This document shows positions 1 through 10,666 of a stretch of DNA of 64,000 nucleotides, in pieces. Under the pieces are notes generated by a model that was not told the DNA's origin, ran no database searches, and was given only the letters and a program-made list of their open reading frames with translations. Source of the stretch: Ptychodera flava (taxonomy: Eukaryota; Hemichordata; Enteropneusta; Ptychoderidae). Position 1 is the first letter of the stretch. Every line of letters starts with the position of its first letter. The stretch spans positions 17,800,747 through 17,864,746 of the forward strand of contig NC_091941.1 in the NCBI RefSeq assembly GCF_041260155.1, in the 5' to 3' direction. Both the position numbers and the translations under genes were made by a program.

Positions 1-967
1 TTTTCATTTTCTCATTTTGTTTGCATGTGTATTTCATTATGAGATAATGAAAAAACGAAATAAAAATGTAAACATAATAATGCCAAAAATACAGGAGACT
101 AAAATTAAAAATACGAATGTCACGAGAACATAAGAAAGTTGATGAAAAATGTAAACACAGCGAAAAAATTACATCAGAATGAAATGTTAACACAAGTGTA
201 TTGGCACTAATCCCCATAGTAATCCTCATGAATGGATTAGTGATATACTCGCATTCAGCTTTATTTTTGTCGTGGACTCAGTTGTGAGATTCCTTTTTGT
301 TCTCTCATTACCGCAAAAGGTTTCTTTTAGTAACACTTTGAGAGTGATCCATAAGCTTGTAAGGGATGGACCATTAGATCTTGGGAGGGGGTGGTCACAA
401 TGAAATTGTGAAATTTTTTTACAATTGTAAATTTCTAAAAAAAAAAACTGAATGAGGAAAGCTGTGCTAATTTTTTTTTTCTGAGTAAATGTTTAGATTA
501 GTTCGACGCTGTCTGAGGATACAATGTACATCCATACCACTAGTGCAAATAAGATTGTATGCTGTAACCCCAACATACATATGGCCTAGTGATTCATATT
601 GGTGATAGATTTCGCGAAATGTTGCAGATCATCTTGCGCACTGAATGTCCAAGAGTACTGCCTAATACTGGAACAGAAGGAAATGAAGAAGTGGTGGAAC
701 CAGAGACTGATTTTTGCACAACCAATGACAGTCCATCTATCCATCATTATTCACCATCGTAATATCTAAACAAACTTGATAGAGCCTATATGTGGAGTTG
801 CCCTCACTTTCCTTTATATGAACTGTTTTTCACAAATTGTATTGTCATTTTGGTTGTTGAATATTGTGACTAAAAGACTGATCATGCAAAAAATGTAAAA
901 CATATCAGTGTTCAATGTCATTTTCAAACAGTTTTACCGAGAGCAAAATAAACTGATAAAAAATAAA

Positions 968-1305
968 CTGAATAAACTCTCAGATTGCACCATTAAACAT
1001 ATCAATTTCTAAAATTTCCAATACGAGAGGGGGAATCCCCCTCTCATGCTCTCTCCTTGGGGTATTCTAACAGTTTCACTTAGTAAAAAAAGTTAAAAAA
1101 AACCACCTCTCAGATTGCACCAGGCTGCACCATTGCACACATCAATATCTTAAAAATTTCCATGCAAGATAGGGGAAAGCCCCTGTGACACTTTCCCCCT
1201 AAGCCTCTCGCGTGTTCTCCCCCTGTACTTTCAAATTCTGCCCGGTCAGATATCCTAGTGAAAACCCTGTCATAATACCCATCCAAATTAAACAATATAC
1301 TTTAT
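968..1305 (-). repeat. Dispersed repeat, copy 1
   Basis: This stretch recurs in the opposite orientation at about 43,250-43,540. Both copies contain two related blocks ending in a GTGCAATCTGAGAGG-type motif, with runs of Gs and a segment like TTGCATGGAAATTTT. One minus-strand frame reads LDGYYDRVFTRISDRAEF here and LDGYHDRVFTKISDRTEF in the other copy, so part may once have been coding. I do not recognise the family. The rest of bases 1-968 is AT-rich and shows no gene. Confidence 0.6.
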
Positions 1306-1484
1306 GGTTAGATACTGCGTGAATTTTATTGTGACTTTGAATTTCATTTTTTAAGGGTTCACCTTTTTTGAACCATCATGAGATAACTGATGATAGTCTA
1401 GCAGGGTACATCAGGATTTGAAAGGTCTTTACTGTTGCTGTATTTTGTAAATTTTACAATTACATGTATTGGTATTTAACTTTT

Positions 1485-1815
1485 CTAAGTGGGGTGGGGG
1501 TCAGTCAAAATTTCAGAGTTAGAGAGGGAGGTTACTCAAATTCATCATGGTTGGCGAGGGGGGGGGGTCACTCGAAATTTCGGAAGAGACGACTCCCTTA
1601 TATACAACGCATTACAAACTTGATGACCAATGAAAAAAAATTGCGCTGCTACCCCATTTTGAAAAAAAAAAATTGATGGAGGTCTGACAGTAGAAAAAAA
1701 AATTGCTGTCACTCTGACAGGAAAAACAAATTGCTCCCATACCCACTTCCTCCATGCCCCCCCCCCGAAATCAAATGGTTCTCCCCTAAAGGAAAAATTC
1801 TAGATTCACCCTCGA
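1485..1815. repeat. G-rich low-complexity repeat
   Basis: A run of degenerate short units alternates poly-G (GGGGGGGTCACTCGAAATTT-like) with poly-A and lone short phrases. It resembles the GGGGGTCACCCTGTTTT units of the neighbouring element at 2.2-3.7 kb. The short open frames across it are by-products of repetition; no gene is seen. Confidence 0.45.
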
Positions 1816-1875
1816 TTTTTGGATAACACTCTCCATAAACAGCAAGAGGAAAGTGGGGGGAATTGCCAGGCTCTA

Positions 1876-2133
1876 TTCTTTGGATCACAGTCACCTGTCG
1901 TCTATTCCGCTCAGCGGCTATATATATGCGCCCCATAGAACTGTGTACATATACCAGAGAAGAAGATGACCCCGGGAAGATGACATCGTGGCATAGTCCC
2001 TATACGAAACAGCCATTTGGTTTCTTGACTTTCTTCTTCAGGCACGCGTCTCAGTACACACATATATAGCATATATATAGGGGCATATATATAGCCGCTG
2101 AGCAGAATAGGCCACAGAAGACTGTGCTTTGGA
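1876..2133. mobile_element. Fold-back MITE
   Basis: Two inverted arms of about 35 bp lie near 1,900-1,936 and 2,073-2,109. They share the core CTCAGCGGCTATATATATG, with weaker pairing outward around a CACAGTC motif. The spacer is about 135 bp. There is no coding capacity beyond chance frames, so this is a short non-autonomous DNA element. Confidence 0.7.
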
Positions 2134-2439
2134 TAGCCGAGGTTGGATGGCCGAGGGGAAAATGAATATCCCAATGCTGACAACGCCCTCTATATTCTTG
2201 TGAGGCAACACTTATTTAACCATTTTCAGGCGTTAGGGACTGGTCAGTTTCTTCGGCCGGGGGGGGGGGGGGGGCGGTGGATTCATGGGGGTCACCCTGT
2301 TTTTGACTTTGGTGATGGAGGGGCCATCATGTTTTTGAAATGCCCAATAGGGGGATCAGTGTGTTTTTGAATTTCAACACAGCCTCATCATTGCCTGAAA
2401 TGCATCGTGTCAGCCTCAAATTTCATCATTCAGTTACAT

Positions 2440-2770
2440 TTTTCGGCGCGCCCTTTTGGCGCGTAACTTTAATAATCAGACATATTTTCAGCACGCCCAA
2501 CTTAAACATATCAGGTATATATATATCAGAGATATCTGTATGTTCAATATTTTTCAGCGTGCTCTTTGAGCACATTACTTTAATATATCAGTCATTTTTC
2601 AGCACGCCCTTCCTGTGCATGACTTTATTTTATATTTTATTTTATTTAATATACAAGAAATTTATATATCAGAGATATCAGGATGTTTCATATTTTGTCA
2701 GCGCCCTTCGGGCACCATACTTAAATAAATCAGAGATATATGCCAGAGATATCTTGATGTTTGTTAAGTG
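2440..2770 (+). repeat. Degenerate tandem hairpin repeats
   Basis: About five imperfect units, each TTTTCAG followed by a GC-rich stem-loop and then an ACTTTAATAAATCAG-like tail. The stems differ in sequence but tend to stay self-complementary, for example GTGCTC-TTT-GAGCAC and GCGCCC-TTC-GGGCAC. The units lie inside the 2.2-3.7 kb element. Confidence 0.5.
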
Positions 2771-3461
2771 AAAGTGTACCGTTATGAAATCTGCATTTCA
2801 TATGATAAGCAAGACAAATTCCTGATACATTTCTGTTTCTTCTATGAGAATTCAGTATAAGAAAGCAACATGTACAAATATTTCACAATATATATTTGAT
2901 ACAGTGACTTATTTTAGAGATAGAAAAATGACAAGATATCTTTCGTCTCATTGATGCAACTGTTTTCCTTTGTGTCTCAGGTTTTCTGTAGAATGATGCT
3001 TTTTTATGACCAAAATAACAGTTAAAAAAGGCAGTTTTTGTCATTATTAGCTGTGCTTTTATGGTTTCAATGTTACAAGAAAAGGTAATCTCAGACACTG
3101 CACACGTCAGATTTGGCTAAAATGCCTCTCTATGGCTCCTCAGGAGATTTAATTGGATGGCTGGCAAGTCTTAACACCCATCAAAATTTTTGATTTACTG
3201 CTTTTTCCTCTTTGATATTAATGATTGACATCCATTTCTGTACAACAGTTCAGGACATCTGGTTAAGCATAGAAAGTGTGAAATACATTCACAGTTCATT
3301 CAAAATGTACTGTATTCAAACATAGACTTTAAAAACGGACCTTTTTTAAAGTCTATGATTCAAACTTTAAGATTGACACTTTGAAATTCCTATCTTACAA
3401 CTGACATGTCAACAATTTCTTTAAAACACAGAATGACTGTTAAAATATAAATGTATGAAAT

Positions 3462-3462
<1 letters not shown>

Positions 3463-3540
<78 letters not shown>

Positions 3541-3550
3541 TATATATATT
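3463..3550. repeat. (TA)n microsatellite
   Basis: A nearly uninterrupted TA run of roughly 85 bases inside the 2.2-3.7 kb element. Confidence 0.95.
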
Positions 3551-3769
3551 GTGTCCACCTTTTGTTTTACAGTTGTCGCGGGGGGTCACCCTGTTTTCGA
3601 AATTTGGAATAGGGGGGTCACCCTGTTTTCAAAATTTGGAATAGGGGGGTCAGCCACTTTTTGACGTCGGCAAAAAATAATCCACCGCCCCCCCCCCAAG
3701 CCGAAGAAACTGACCAGTCCCTTAGTATTCACTAAAATAGGTAAATTTAGAAAAAAAAGTTGCCACACC

Positions 3770-4588
3770 CACCTCTTATTTGTAAAAGCTACATGCTGAA
3801 CACAAATTTATGAGTTGACAATATGGCGGTGAGATAGATAGGCGGATAGATAAATGTTCAGCTGAATGTTAGTCCAAGTCAAAATGCCAAGAGCAGACCA
3901 TTGAATCTACGATGGAAATGTTTATTCTGTGCAAGGTTTTAAATTGAATGAAACGTCGGGCCCCGCCCAAATATAAAAACAAAACAGCTTCATGCATTAC
4001 TAGTCCGCTTTTCCGGACTCTTGAGACTCTGGCATAACCTTTGACCCAGGCTAGCTGCACCATACTTTTGTAGTTTTGACTTGAAACATTTCGCCAAAAA
4101 TGTACACTTGTGACCTTTATATAACGGAAAATTGTTGAGTTTGTGCTTTATAAAGTTTGCACCCTACAAGAATACAACTACATGTACCCAAATCTGGTGA
4201 AATATCCCCCCCCCCCCCGGTGCTATGTCGTGAGGAGTTACATATTATAACTAATTTTGTCTAGGCATGCTGTCGGCCGGCTAGCTCTGCGTGGCAGGGC
4301 TGTGTTACCGGCGTTATACGGTCGTAAGCGTATTAATATCTCCACTTGCAAAGCATCACTTTTTGAGTTGTCCAAGTTGCGGCTACAGAGTACAGAAATG
4401 TTGCAGATTGCCTGGTTGGCTGGTAGAGCGACGTCTCTAGCATTCCTGTCCCTCTCAAAATAACCTAACCTCCCTCCCTATTTTATGGTGAATGTCGGAT
4501 GCTCGCCCGGCCTTTAATGGGCAGCCTAGTTCACCAAATGTTCATTGTGTATGATACTTAGACCAAGAAGGAACACAATACTGACATC
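3770..4588. other. Intergenic, L3HYPDH upstream region
   Basis: No gene is seen. A poly-C run lies near 4,206-4,219, and the stretch 4,260-4,440 has more CpG than its surroundings. The 5' untranslated region and promoter of L3HYPDH must lie here. I see no clear TATA box. Confidence 0.4.
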
Positions 4589-7500
4589 ATGGATGCTGAA
4601 AGTACACCTCCACCTGCGAAATACCGTAAAGTAAGCAAACCAGAGCACTCTATCAGCATATCTACTGTTGAAATGCACACAGGAGGTGAGCCACTACGCA
4701 TTGTAACTTCGGGATTTCCAAACATCGAGGGCGAAACCATCTTGCAGAAACGACGCTATGTGAAAGAACACCTCGACCATCTGAGAAAATTGTTGATATT
4801 TGAGCCAAGAGGACATTTTGATATGTATGGAGTGATTCTCGTCAAATCAGACATACCAGAGGCTGATATAGCCGTCTTGTTCATGCACAACGAAGGCTAC
4901 AGCACGATGTGTGGCCACGCGGTCATTGCTCTTGGGCGATTTGCCATCGACAACGGCTACGTGAAAGCTAAGGAGCCGGAAACAAACGTGAATATACAAT
5001 GTCCGTGTGGCCTAGTGAGGGCGCAAGTCAAGTGCGAGAACGGGAAAAGCGGGTCGGTCGGGTTTGTCAGCGTCCCCGCATTTGCATTTGCCACAGGTGA
5101 GTTTGCTCGTAGGTATAGAGCCAAAAGAAATAAACAAAGTAAAATATGTAGGTTACTTTGCAAAGACCTCAAAGACCTCATTAGGCTGTTGGTGTGCCAA
5201 CCATGCGCCAAATGTTTCCTTTGTTTGAAGTTCCTAATTAAAGAGAAAACGAAAACCAGGAAGGTATTTTGAAATATTCATGAACTGGTTCAAGATATAC
5301 AAATTTAACTATTTGTTTCCAAATAATATTAACTGTCGACACCAATTATGTCCGGATGATCTATTATATCATGTTGGTTTTATATTTCACAAATCTATTG
5401 CATGATGGTCTGAACTAGAATTACAATTAAGCAATAATGTACCCCCTCCCGGCCCATAGTGGACGAAAGCAAACTTTGCATGACACTTAAAGGCATACAG
5501 TCACCTGTAATCTAAATATGCCCATATATGGTCAAAGGGGCGTTCCTTGGTATTCAATATGCCCATGTGAGGGCGCTGTTTTTAAAAAGCGGCCACCCGC
5601 TTAAAATCAGTGATTGGTTAGATTTTCTCTTTCCGTGGTAACTGTGGCAAAATTGGAACAGGTGACAGTATACCTTTAAATGTACAAGGCAAAGCCGGGT
5701 ACATTATGGAGTATCTAGTTGCTTAAGTCATTATGGGCCAGGAGGGGGTACATTATTGATATAATTTTATAGTTTTCACGATACCAGTGAATTTGTAGAT
5801 GTAGAAAACATCTGGGGCCACAATACTGGATAATGGGATACATTATCATTAATAATCTGAGGGGATGACGTCAGAAAATTCACTGGCATTGACAAAGGTG
5901 TAAGATAATATCAACTAAAACACCTGTGTTTCTCCCTTGCCTTTTTAACCCTTTGAGCGCTGCAATTTTTCCCACCAAAATTATAGTGTGCAACATTTTA
6001 CCAATTTTGTGAATTTTTCTGTAATTTTTTTGACAATTTTTGACTAAATGGACATCACATTTTATTGGCTTCAGATTTTTATCAAAATTTTAGCAAAAAT
6101 TAGAAAAAAATTGACTAGTGTATATTTTGATATAGGCGACAAAAATAGACTTTGGCGCTCAAAGGGTTAAAAGTCTGGAATGAACAAGTCTTATCAATAT
6201 ACAAAAGGCAGGTTCAGTGCAAATGTGTTGAACTGTATAAGAACAACTGGAAGATCTAGAATGACAGCTCAATAAATAAAATCAAATACAAATGGTAAAT
6301 AATTTTAAATAAGCAAGCCTGAGATTTTAGCCCATCCAGCAGCTCAAATAGTATCTCCATACACCTGCATATAATTCAAAGGCAACAATTGATGTCAAAT
6401 GAATATTGCTGAACTAAATCAACTCTACTGACCAGTAGCAGCTTACAAGGAAAACAAATGTTTATGTTATTCACAGCCCATAGCTTGATTGGTCATAAAT
6501 TGGATGAAATTATCGAGAAAAAAAGGAGCAGTCAGTTTTCTTTCCTGCTATCCACTTTAATAACTGTCCTCAATAATCAAGATTTTTAGAGTGTTTACCA
6601 CAGAACGTTTTCGTGTTCAGTTTAATCAATTATGCTTTTGGTTTCCTTACTTTTTTGTTCTAGATGTAGAAGTTGAGGTCGAAGGTCATGGCAAGGTCAA
6701 AGTTGACATCAGCTATGGTGGTGCTTTCTATGCATTTGTGTCGGCTGAAGAGTTTGGTCTTGATGTTTGCAACTCAGGAATTGAGAAACTGAAGAACACC
6801 GCCACAGCAGTGTCTGATGCCGTGAAGAAAACCGTTAAATTAGAACACCCAGACAGTGATGACTTGGCGTTCCTCTACGGCACCATTCTGACCGATGGTA
6901 AAGACGATTATTCCAGTGACCCAACCGCCAATGTTTGTGTCTTTGCTGATAAACAGGTACGAACCTATTTAGACCACAGTTTAAGTGAATAGTTCAAATT
7001 TGCTAACCCTCATGCATGCAAGCAAAGGTACTTGACTAGTAGTTCACATGAATGCTTTGAGTCATATCAAATGCAGGAATTTCTTGAATTTATTTGTGTC
7101 AGCCTATACCAGTATGTTATACATGTGAAACTATCTTATGTTAGAGGCAGTGTCTCAAGTCACTGACATGTCAATGAGCATAGATAAATTTTAACCATCT
7201 TCCCTCATTTTCTGCTAATCTTTACCTCAGTATGCTCTTGTCAAGTATCTTTCAAATTTGGTGTATAGAGTCACAGGGATAACCTCATATAAATATGTGA
7301 ATTAAATGCTGATTAAATTTGCATATGTAAAATTTCAGGGTCAGACATAAATGTCCGATGATGTCATAGAGTACCAGGGGGTCAGGGGGTCAGGGTGCAA
7401 AGGGTCAAGTCAAAACTTCAATTTTACTGTAACCATTTATCTAGGAGCCTCAAAATCAAATCTGGTTTTGCTCCGAGGATGACTTCATCCAGATTGCAAA

Positions 7501-7933
7501 AAATGGCAGTGAAATATTGACATTAAAATTTTATTGCCTATGTACTCATGTTTTGTAAAAGCATCTTTTTCAAGCATACTCAATACACATTTACCAGTGT
7601 GGGTCATACAAACATGCAGTCATGTGGTATCACTGACGCTATTATTTGTGTGTGTACCGTATTCCACAGGTTGACAGATCTCCCACTGGATCTGGAGTCA
7701 CAGCCAGGGTGGCCCTACAGCACCACAAAGGACAGATAGGTCTGAACCAGACCAGACTGTTCCAAAATGGGATGACGGGGTCAAAGTTCACAGGCAAGGC
7801 TGTCAGCCAAACAAAATGCGGCAAATTTGATGCTGTTACAGTGGAAGTGTCTGGGCATGCATTCTATACCGGTACGAGCACCTTCACTCTGGAGGACGAC
7901 GATCCATTGAAGACTGGATTCTTAGCAAAGTAA
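4589..7933 (+). CDS. L3HYPDH: Trans-L-3-hydroxyproline dehydratase
   Basis: This proline racemase-family enzyme dehydrates trans-3-hydroxy-L-proline to pyrroline-2-carboxylate in the breakdown of collagen-derived hydroxyproline; that function is family knowledge. Coding exons are 4589-5096, 6664-6956 and 7670-7933, with clean GT-AG joins and a continuous frame. The product is 354 residues, the same length as the human enzyme. MHTGGEP lies near residue 30. The first active-site cysteine is Cys108 in MCGHA. The second racemase cysteine is replaced by Thr273 in DRSPTGSG, which marks dehydratases rather than racemases. The ending LEDDDPLKTGFLAK is typical. The first in-frame ATG was chosen; the residues before the core are variable. 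AATAAA occurs at 8395, 460 bp past the stop. Intron 1 carries three MITEs. Confidence 0.97.
5432..5758. mobile_element. MITE (outer) in L3HYPDH intron 1
   Basis: Inverted ends of about 27 bp begin CAATAATGTACCCCCTCC and differ at one base. The element is 327 bp, is non-coding and contains a second MITE. Confidence 0.8.
5487..5679. mobile_element. MITE (inner), nested
   Basis: Inverted ends AAAGGCATACAGTCACCTGT and its near complement (ACAGGTGACAGTATACCTTT) are bounded by TTAA on both sides. It is about 190 bp and lies inside the 5,432-5,758 MITE, so it inserted later or the pair moved as a composite. Confidence 0.8.
5945..6170. mobile_element. piggyBac-type MITE
   Basis: Perfect inverted ends CCCTTTGAGCGC / GCGCTCAAAGGG are each flanked by TTAA. 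TTAA duplication plus a CCCTTT end is the signature of piggyBac-derived non-autonomous elements. The element is 226 bp, AT-rich and non-coding, and lies in L3HYPDH intron 1. Confidence 0.8.
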
Positions 7934-8749
7934 CTTTTATGCTCCAATCATATGTATGGATTATTTTATAATTTTAGATGAGAAAAGCACTTTGAGAATG
8001 AAAGTTGTAATCCTGCACTCAAACTTTCACAAACCCAACTCTTTTTTATAATTGAATATATCGATTAGAGGTCAAATTATAGATTCTATTTTCCTTAAAG
8101 TACCAAATTACCTGTAAGTAGTAATATTTGAATTCAAAATGGCTGCCATTTTCTGTGTTAGCTCTATGGAGGAAAGTGAAATGCGTGATTTTCACACAAA
8201 AGAGAAGATGAAAACTTTCATTTCTTATCCAGATTCATAGTGGGTCCACACAAGGTGTGGATCACTAAAGAATTATTTTTTTAAAATTTTTATGAGGATT
8301 TTTTACTTTTATATTTTCCAGTGGTTCATTTCTGCCAAAATGATGAAATCTAGTCTATATTCATAATGAGTATAAGTGTATTTTTTGTTGATGAAATAAA
8401 ATCAGTACCCTAGAATATTGGAAGCTTCTTCACATTGTTATTAAATGTTCATTACCTGTAGATTTTGGTACATTTTTCATTATTTCATTATTTTTGTTTT
8501 CGTACTTAAAATGTGGTTTGTTGTTATTCTCCCAAAATAATGTTGCAATGTCAAGCATCCAGCTTGCTGACATGGCTTGAGATGTACAATCCTATAGACC
8601 TCTCTTCACAGTCACTCCACAATGCATTGCTGTAGCTGCTTCGAACATGTGTATGCAGAAACACCATAAAGAAACACCATGATGATCTTGAGGATCATTC
8701 ACATAATTTTCTCGTGTATTATCTTTTTTGACCCAGGAATAGTGTTGCA
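7934..8749. other. L3HYPDH 3' region and spacer
   Basis: AT-rich sequence holding the probable 3' untranslated region of L3HYPDH, with AATAAA at 8395-8400. No other gene is seen before the LINE begins. Confidence 0.5.
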
Positions 8750-10210
8750 AAGATTTCATATTTTCAATGGTTTGTTTAAAGGAAACCAAAACATGGTAAG
8801 TGATAGTTCTGAAATTAGCCATCTTGTATTCATTGGAGGGTCTGATTTATAAAGATAATCTAATCTGTTGTCAATGAGAATATCACGTACATACTTTGGC
8901 CAATTCCATATATACGTAGCATTACTGTGATATGATTTATTAAGTGCAATAAAGACTACTTTGGTCCACCTATCATTGTCCATTTTTTGTAATCTATCTA
9001 AGGTAATGTACACGTGATCTATCAAGCAAATTGTGAATATCCATCCAGCCCAGATCACCTGAAACTGCAGAGCTGGCAACATTTTTATTTTCTTTAAAAA
9101 AAAATTTTCAAATTGGTATTGTAAACTTCTCAATTTCCTGTCTTCCTTACTTTGTAACAACCATACACTGCTTCCATAGCTGATTGATGGCAAAACAATA
9201 TTGGTCCATAGAACATCACCATGTAGAAAAAAGTGAAAACTATTATGATGATGAATGAGTGATTTACAGTATGCAATCAGTTTCATTCCTTTTTTGTAAA
9301 TCATATTAAAATGTTCATGATCTTTTAATGATCTTGTGTCACGCCTAAATAATTATATGAATTGGTTTCTTTCAATATTAAATCACCTAATTTCCAAACT
9401 GTATCTTTTGTATGCAATTTCCTTCCAAAGTACATAATTTCTGACTTCTATTGATTAAATGTTAGTTTCCATTTTTCTGCAAAATTATTAGCGATGTTAA
9501 GAAGAGTTTGTAAATCTTTGTGATTATTTGCTATCGATGCAACATCATCAGCCCAAAAAAGCCCTGGTATATAAACTGTTTATCAATGTGAACACCTAGA
9601 TTTGAATCATTCAGCATTTTTGCAAATTCATTAATATAAATTGAAAAAAGCAAAGGGCTGAGAACACACCCTTGTTTTACTCCTTCAGTAGTTTCAAAAG
9701 AATCTGTTTTAATGTCATTAAAGTTAACTTTAGTATGCACCCTATCATACATGTCATCAATGATTTTTTAGAGATTCCCTCTTATACCTACTTTCCATAA
9801 AATCACTCTCAAACCATCACGCCATGACCGGTCGAACGCTTTGGAAAAGTCTAAAAAAGCTACATATGTTGACTTATTCATTGACTTCCTCAAGGCAGCT
9901 ATACCCTTCAAAAAATGTTATCCTCACAACGTCTATTACTTTGAAAGCCTCCCTGGATTTCTCCCAGTAATCTTATATTATTATTTTCAATATTGTTTCA
10001 ATAGTTTTCGAATATAGTTTTGTGTATTGGTATAACTGTTCCTCTTACATTCATCAGGAATTTTACACAAGTTTTTAAGAGCATTAAAAAGGTAGGTCAA
10101 CGATTGAGCCAAACTTTTACCACCCTTTTTCAAGAACTCATTAGGTATGTCATCTGGGCCACAAGATTTGCCTTTACTGTATGTCTTTTCACAAAGCACT
10201 TTACTGCTTA
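8750..10210 (-). mobile_element. Truncated LINE with reverse transcriptase fragments
   Basis: Minus-strand frames carry pieces of a non-LTR reverse transcriptase in the correct order. From the 5' side they are: a block with SCGPDDIPNEFLKKGG (about 10,180); a block with GVKQGCVLSPLLFSIYINEF followed by a degraded YADD region (about 9,540-9,750); and a C-terminal block with LPSISYGSSVW and RLQKMDNDRW (about 8,756-9,300). The pieces lie in different frames with stops between them, and there is no endonuclease domain, so this is a 5'-truncated dead copy. The clade cannot be set with confidence. Confidence 0.85.
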
Positions 10211-10666
10211 TAGTAGATAAAGAATATTATTTTATGTATGTTTTTTTTGTTTTATGATTTGTGCACATATGGTGCTCATTGTCAGGATATTAATGAAAGT
10301 GTGGAACACTGAAAACCTAGTTTTGTAGTTTTTGAAAGATTCAGTGCTCACTTGATTTAGAATAAAGCCAAGCATTTTGGTCAGAGTTTTCTCGTCCAAA
10401 ATCCTCTGCCAGGGAATATGAGAAATTTAAGTAATATTAAATAATTCTCGAGTTATCATAAACCTCTCTTTCATGTCATGGACGTAAAAGTTACATATAA
10501 AGTACCGAACACTATTGGGTGGCCGGAGGTATAATGCATGGCTAGGCGGCCCTCAAGATATTTGCCACAAACTTACGTGGTTACTAACAAAATGGTAGGC
10601 ACTTGAATATTGTCAGTGACAGTCAGTTGACCGTGGTCGTTTTAGACGAACGGTACAGTACCAGAG
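10211..10666. other. B3GAT3 upstream region
   Basis: No gene is seen. The last 150 bases before the B3GAT3 start are richer in CpG than the flanks, as expected near a promoter. No clear core-promoter motif was recognised. Confidence 0.35.

Larger units (their letters stand above)
2233..3724. mobile_element. 1.5 kb non-autonomous DNA transposon with inverted ends
   Basis: The ends are inverted copies starting GGGACTGGTCAGTTTCTTCG and continuing through a poly-G run into CGGTGGATT, about 45 bp in all. Each end is flanked by TTA, possibly a 3-bp target duplication. Just inside both ends is a GGGGGTCACCCTGTTTT unit that is direct, not inverted. The interior holds hairpin-bearing tandem units at 2,440-2,770, a 15-bp hairpin at 3,321-3,357 and a long TA microsatellite. 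A 143-residue open frame at 2,340-2,771 follows the tandem units and is unlikely to be a gene. No transposase is visible. Confidence 0.7.

Noticed and set aside
2340-2771. 143-codon open frame at 2.3-2.8 kb
   Set aside because: It follows degenerate tandem units inside a non-autonomous element and has a repetitive product.
3455-3664. Frame with long Tyr-Ile repeats
   Set aside because: It is the translation of a TA microsatellite.
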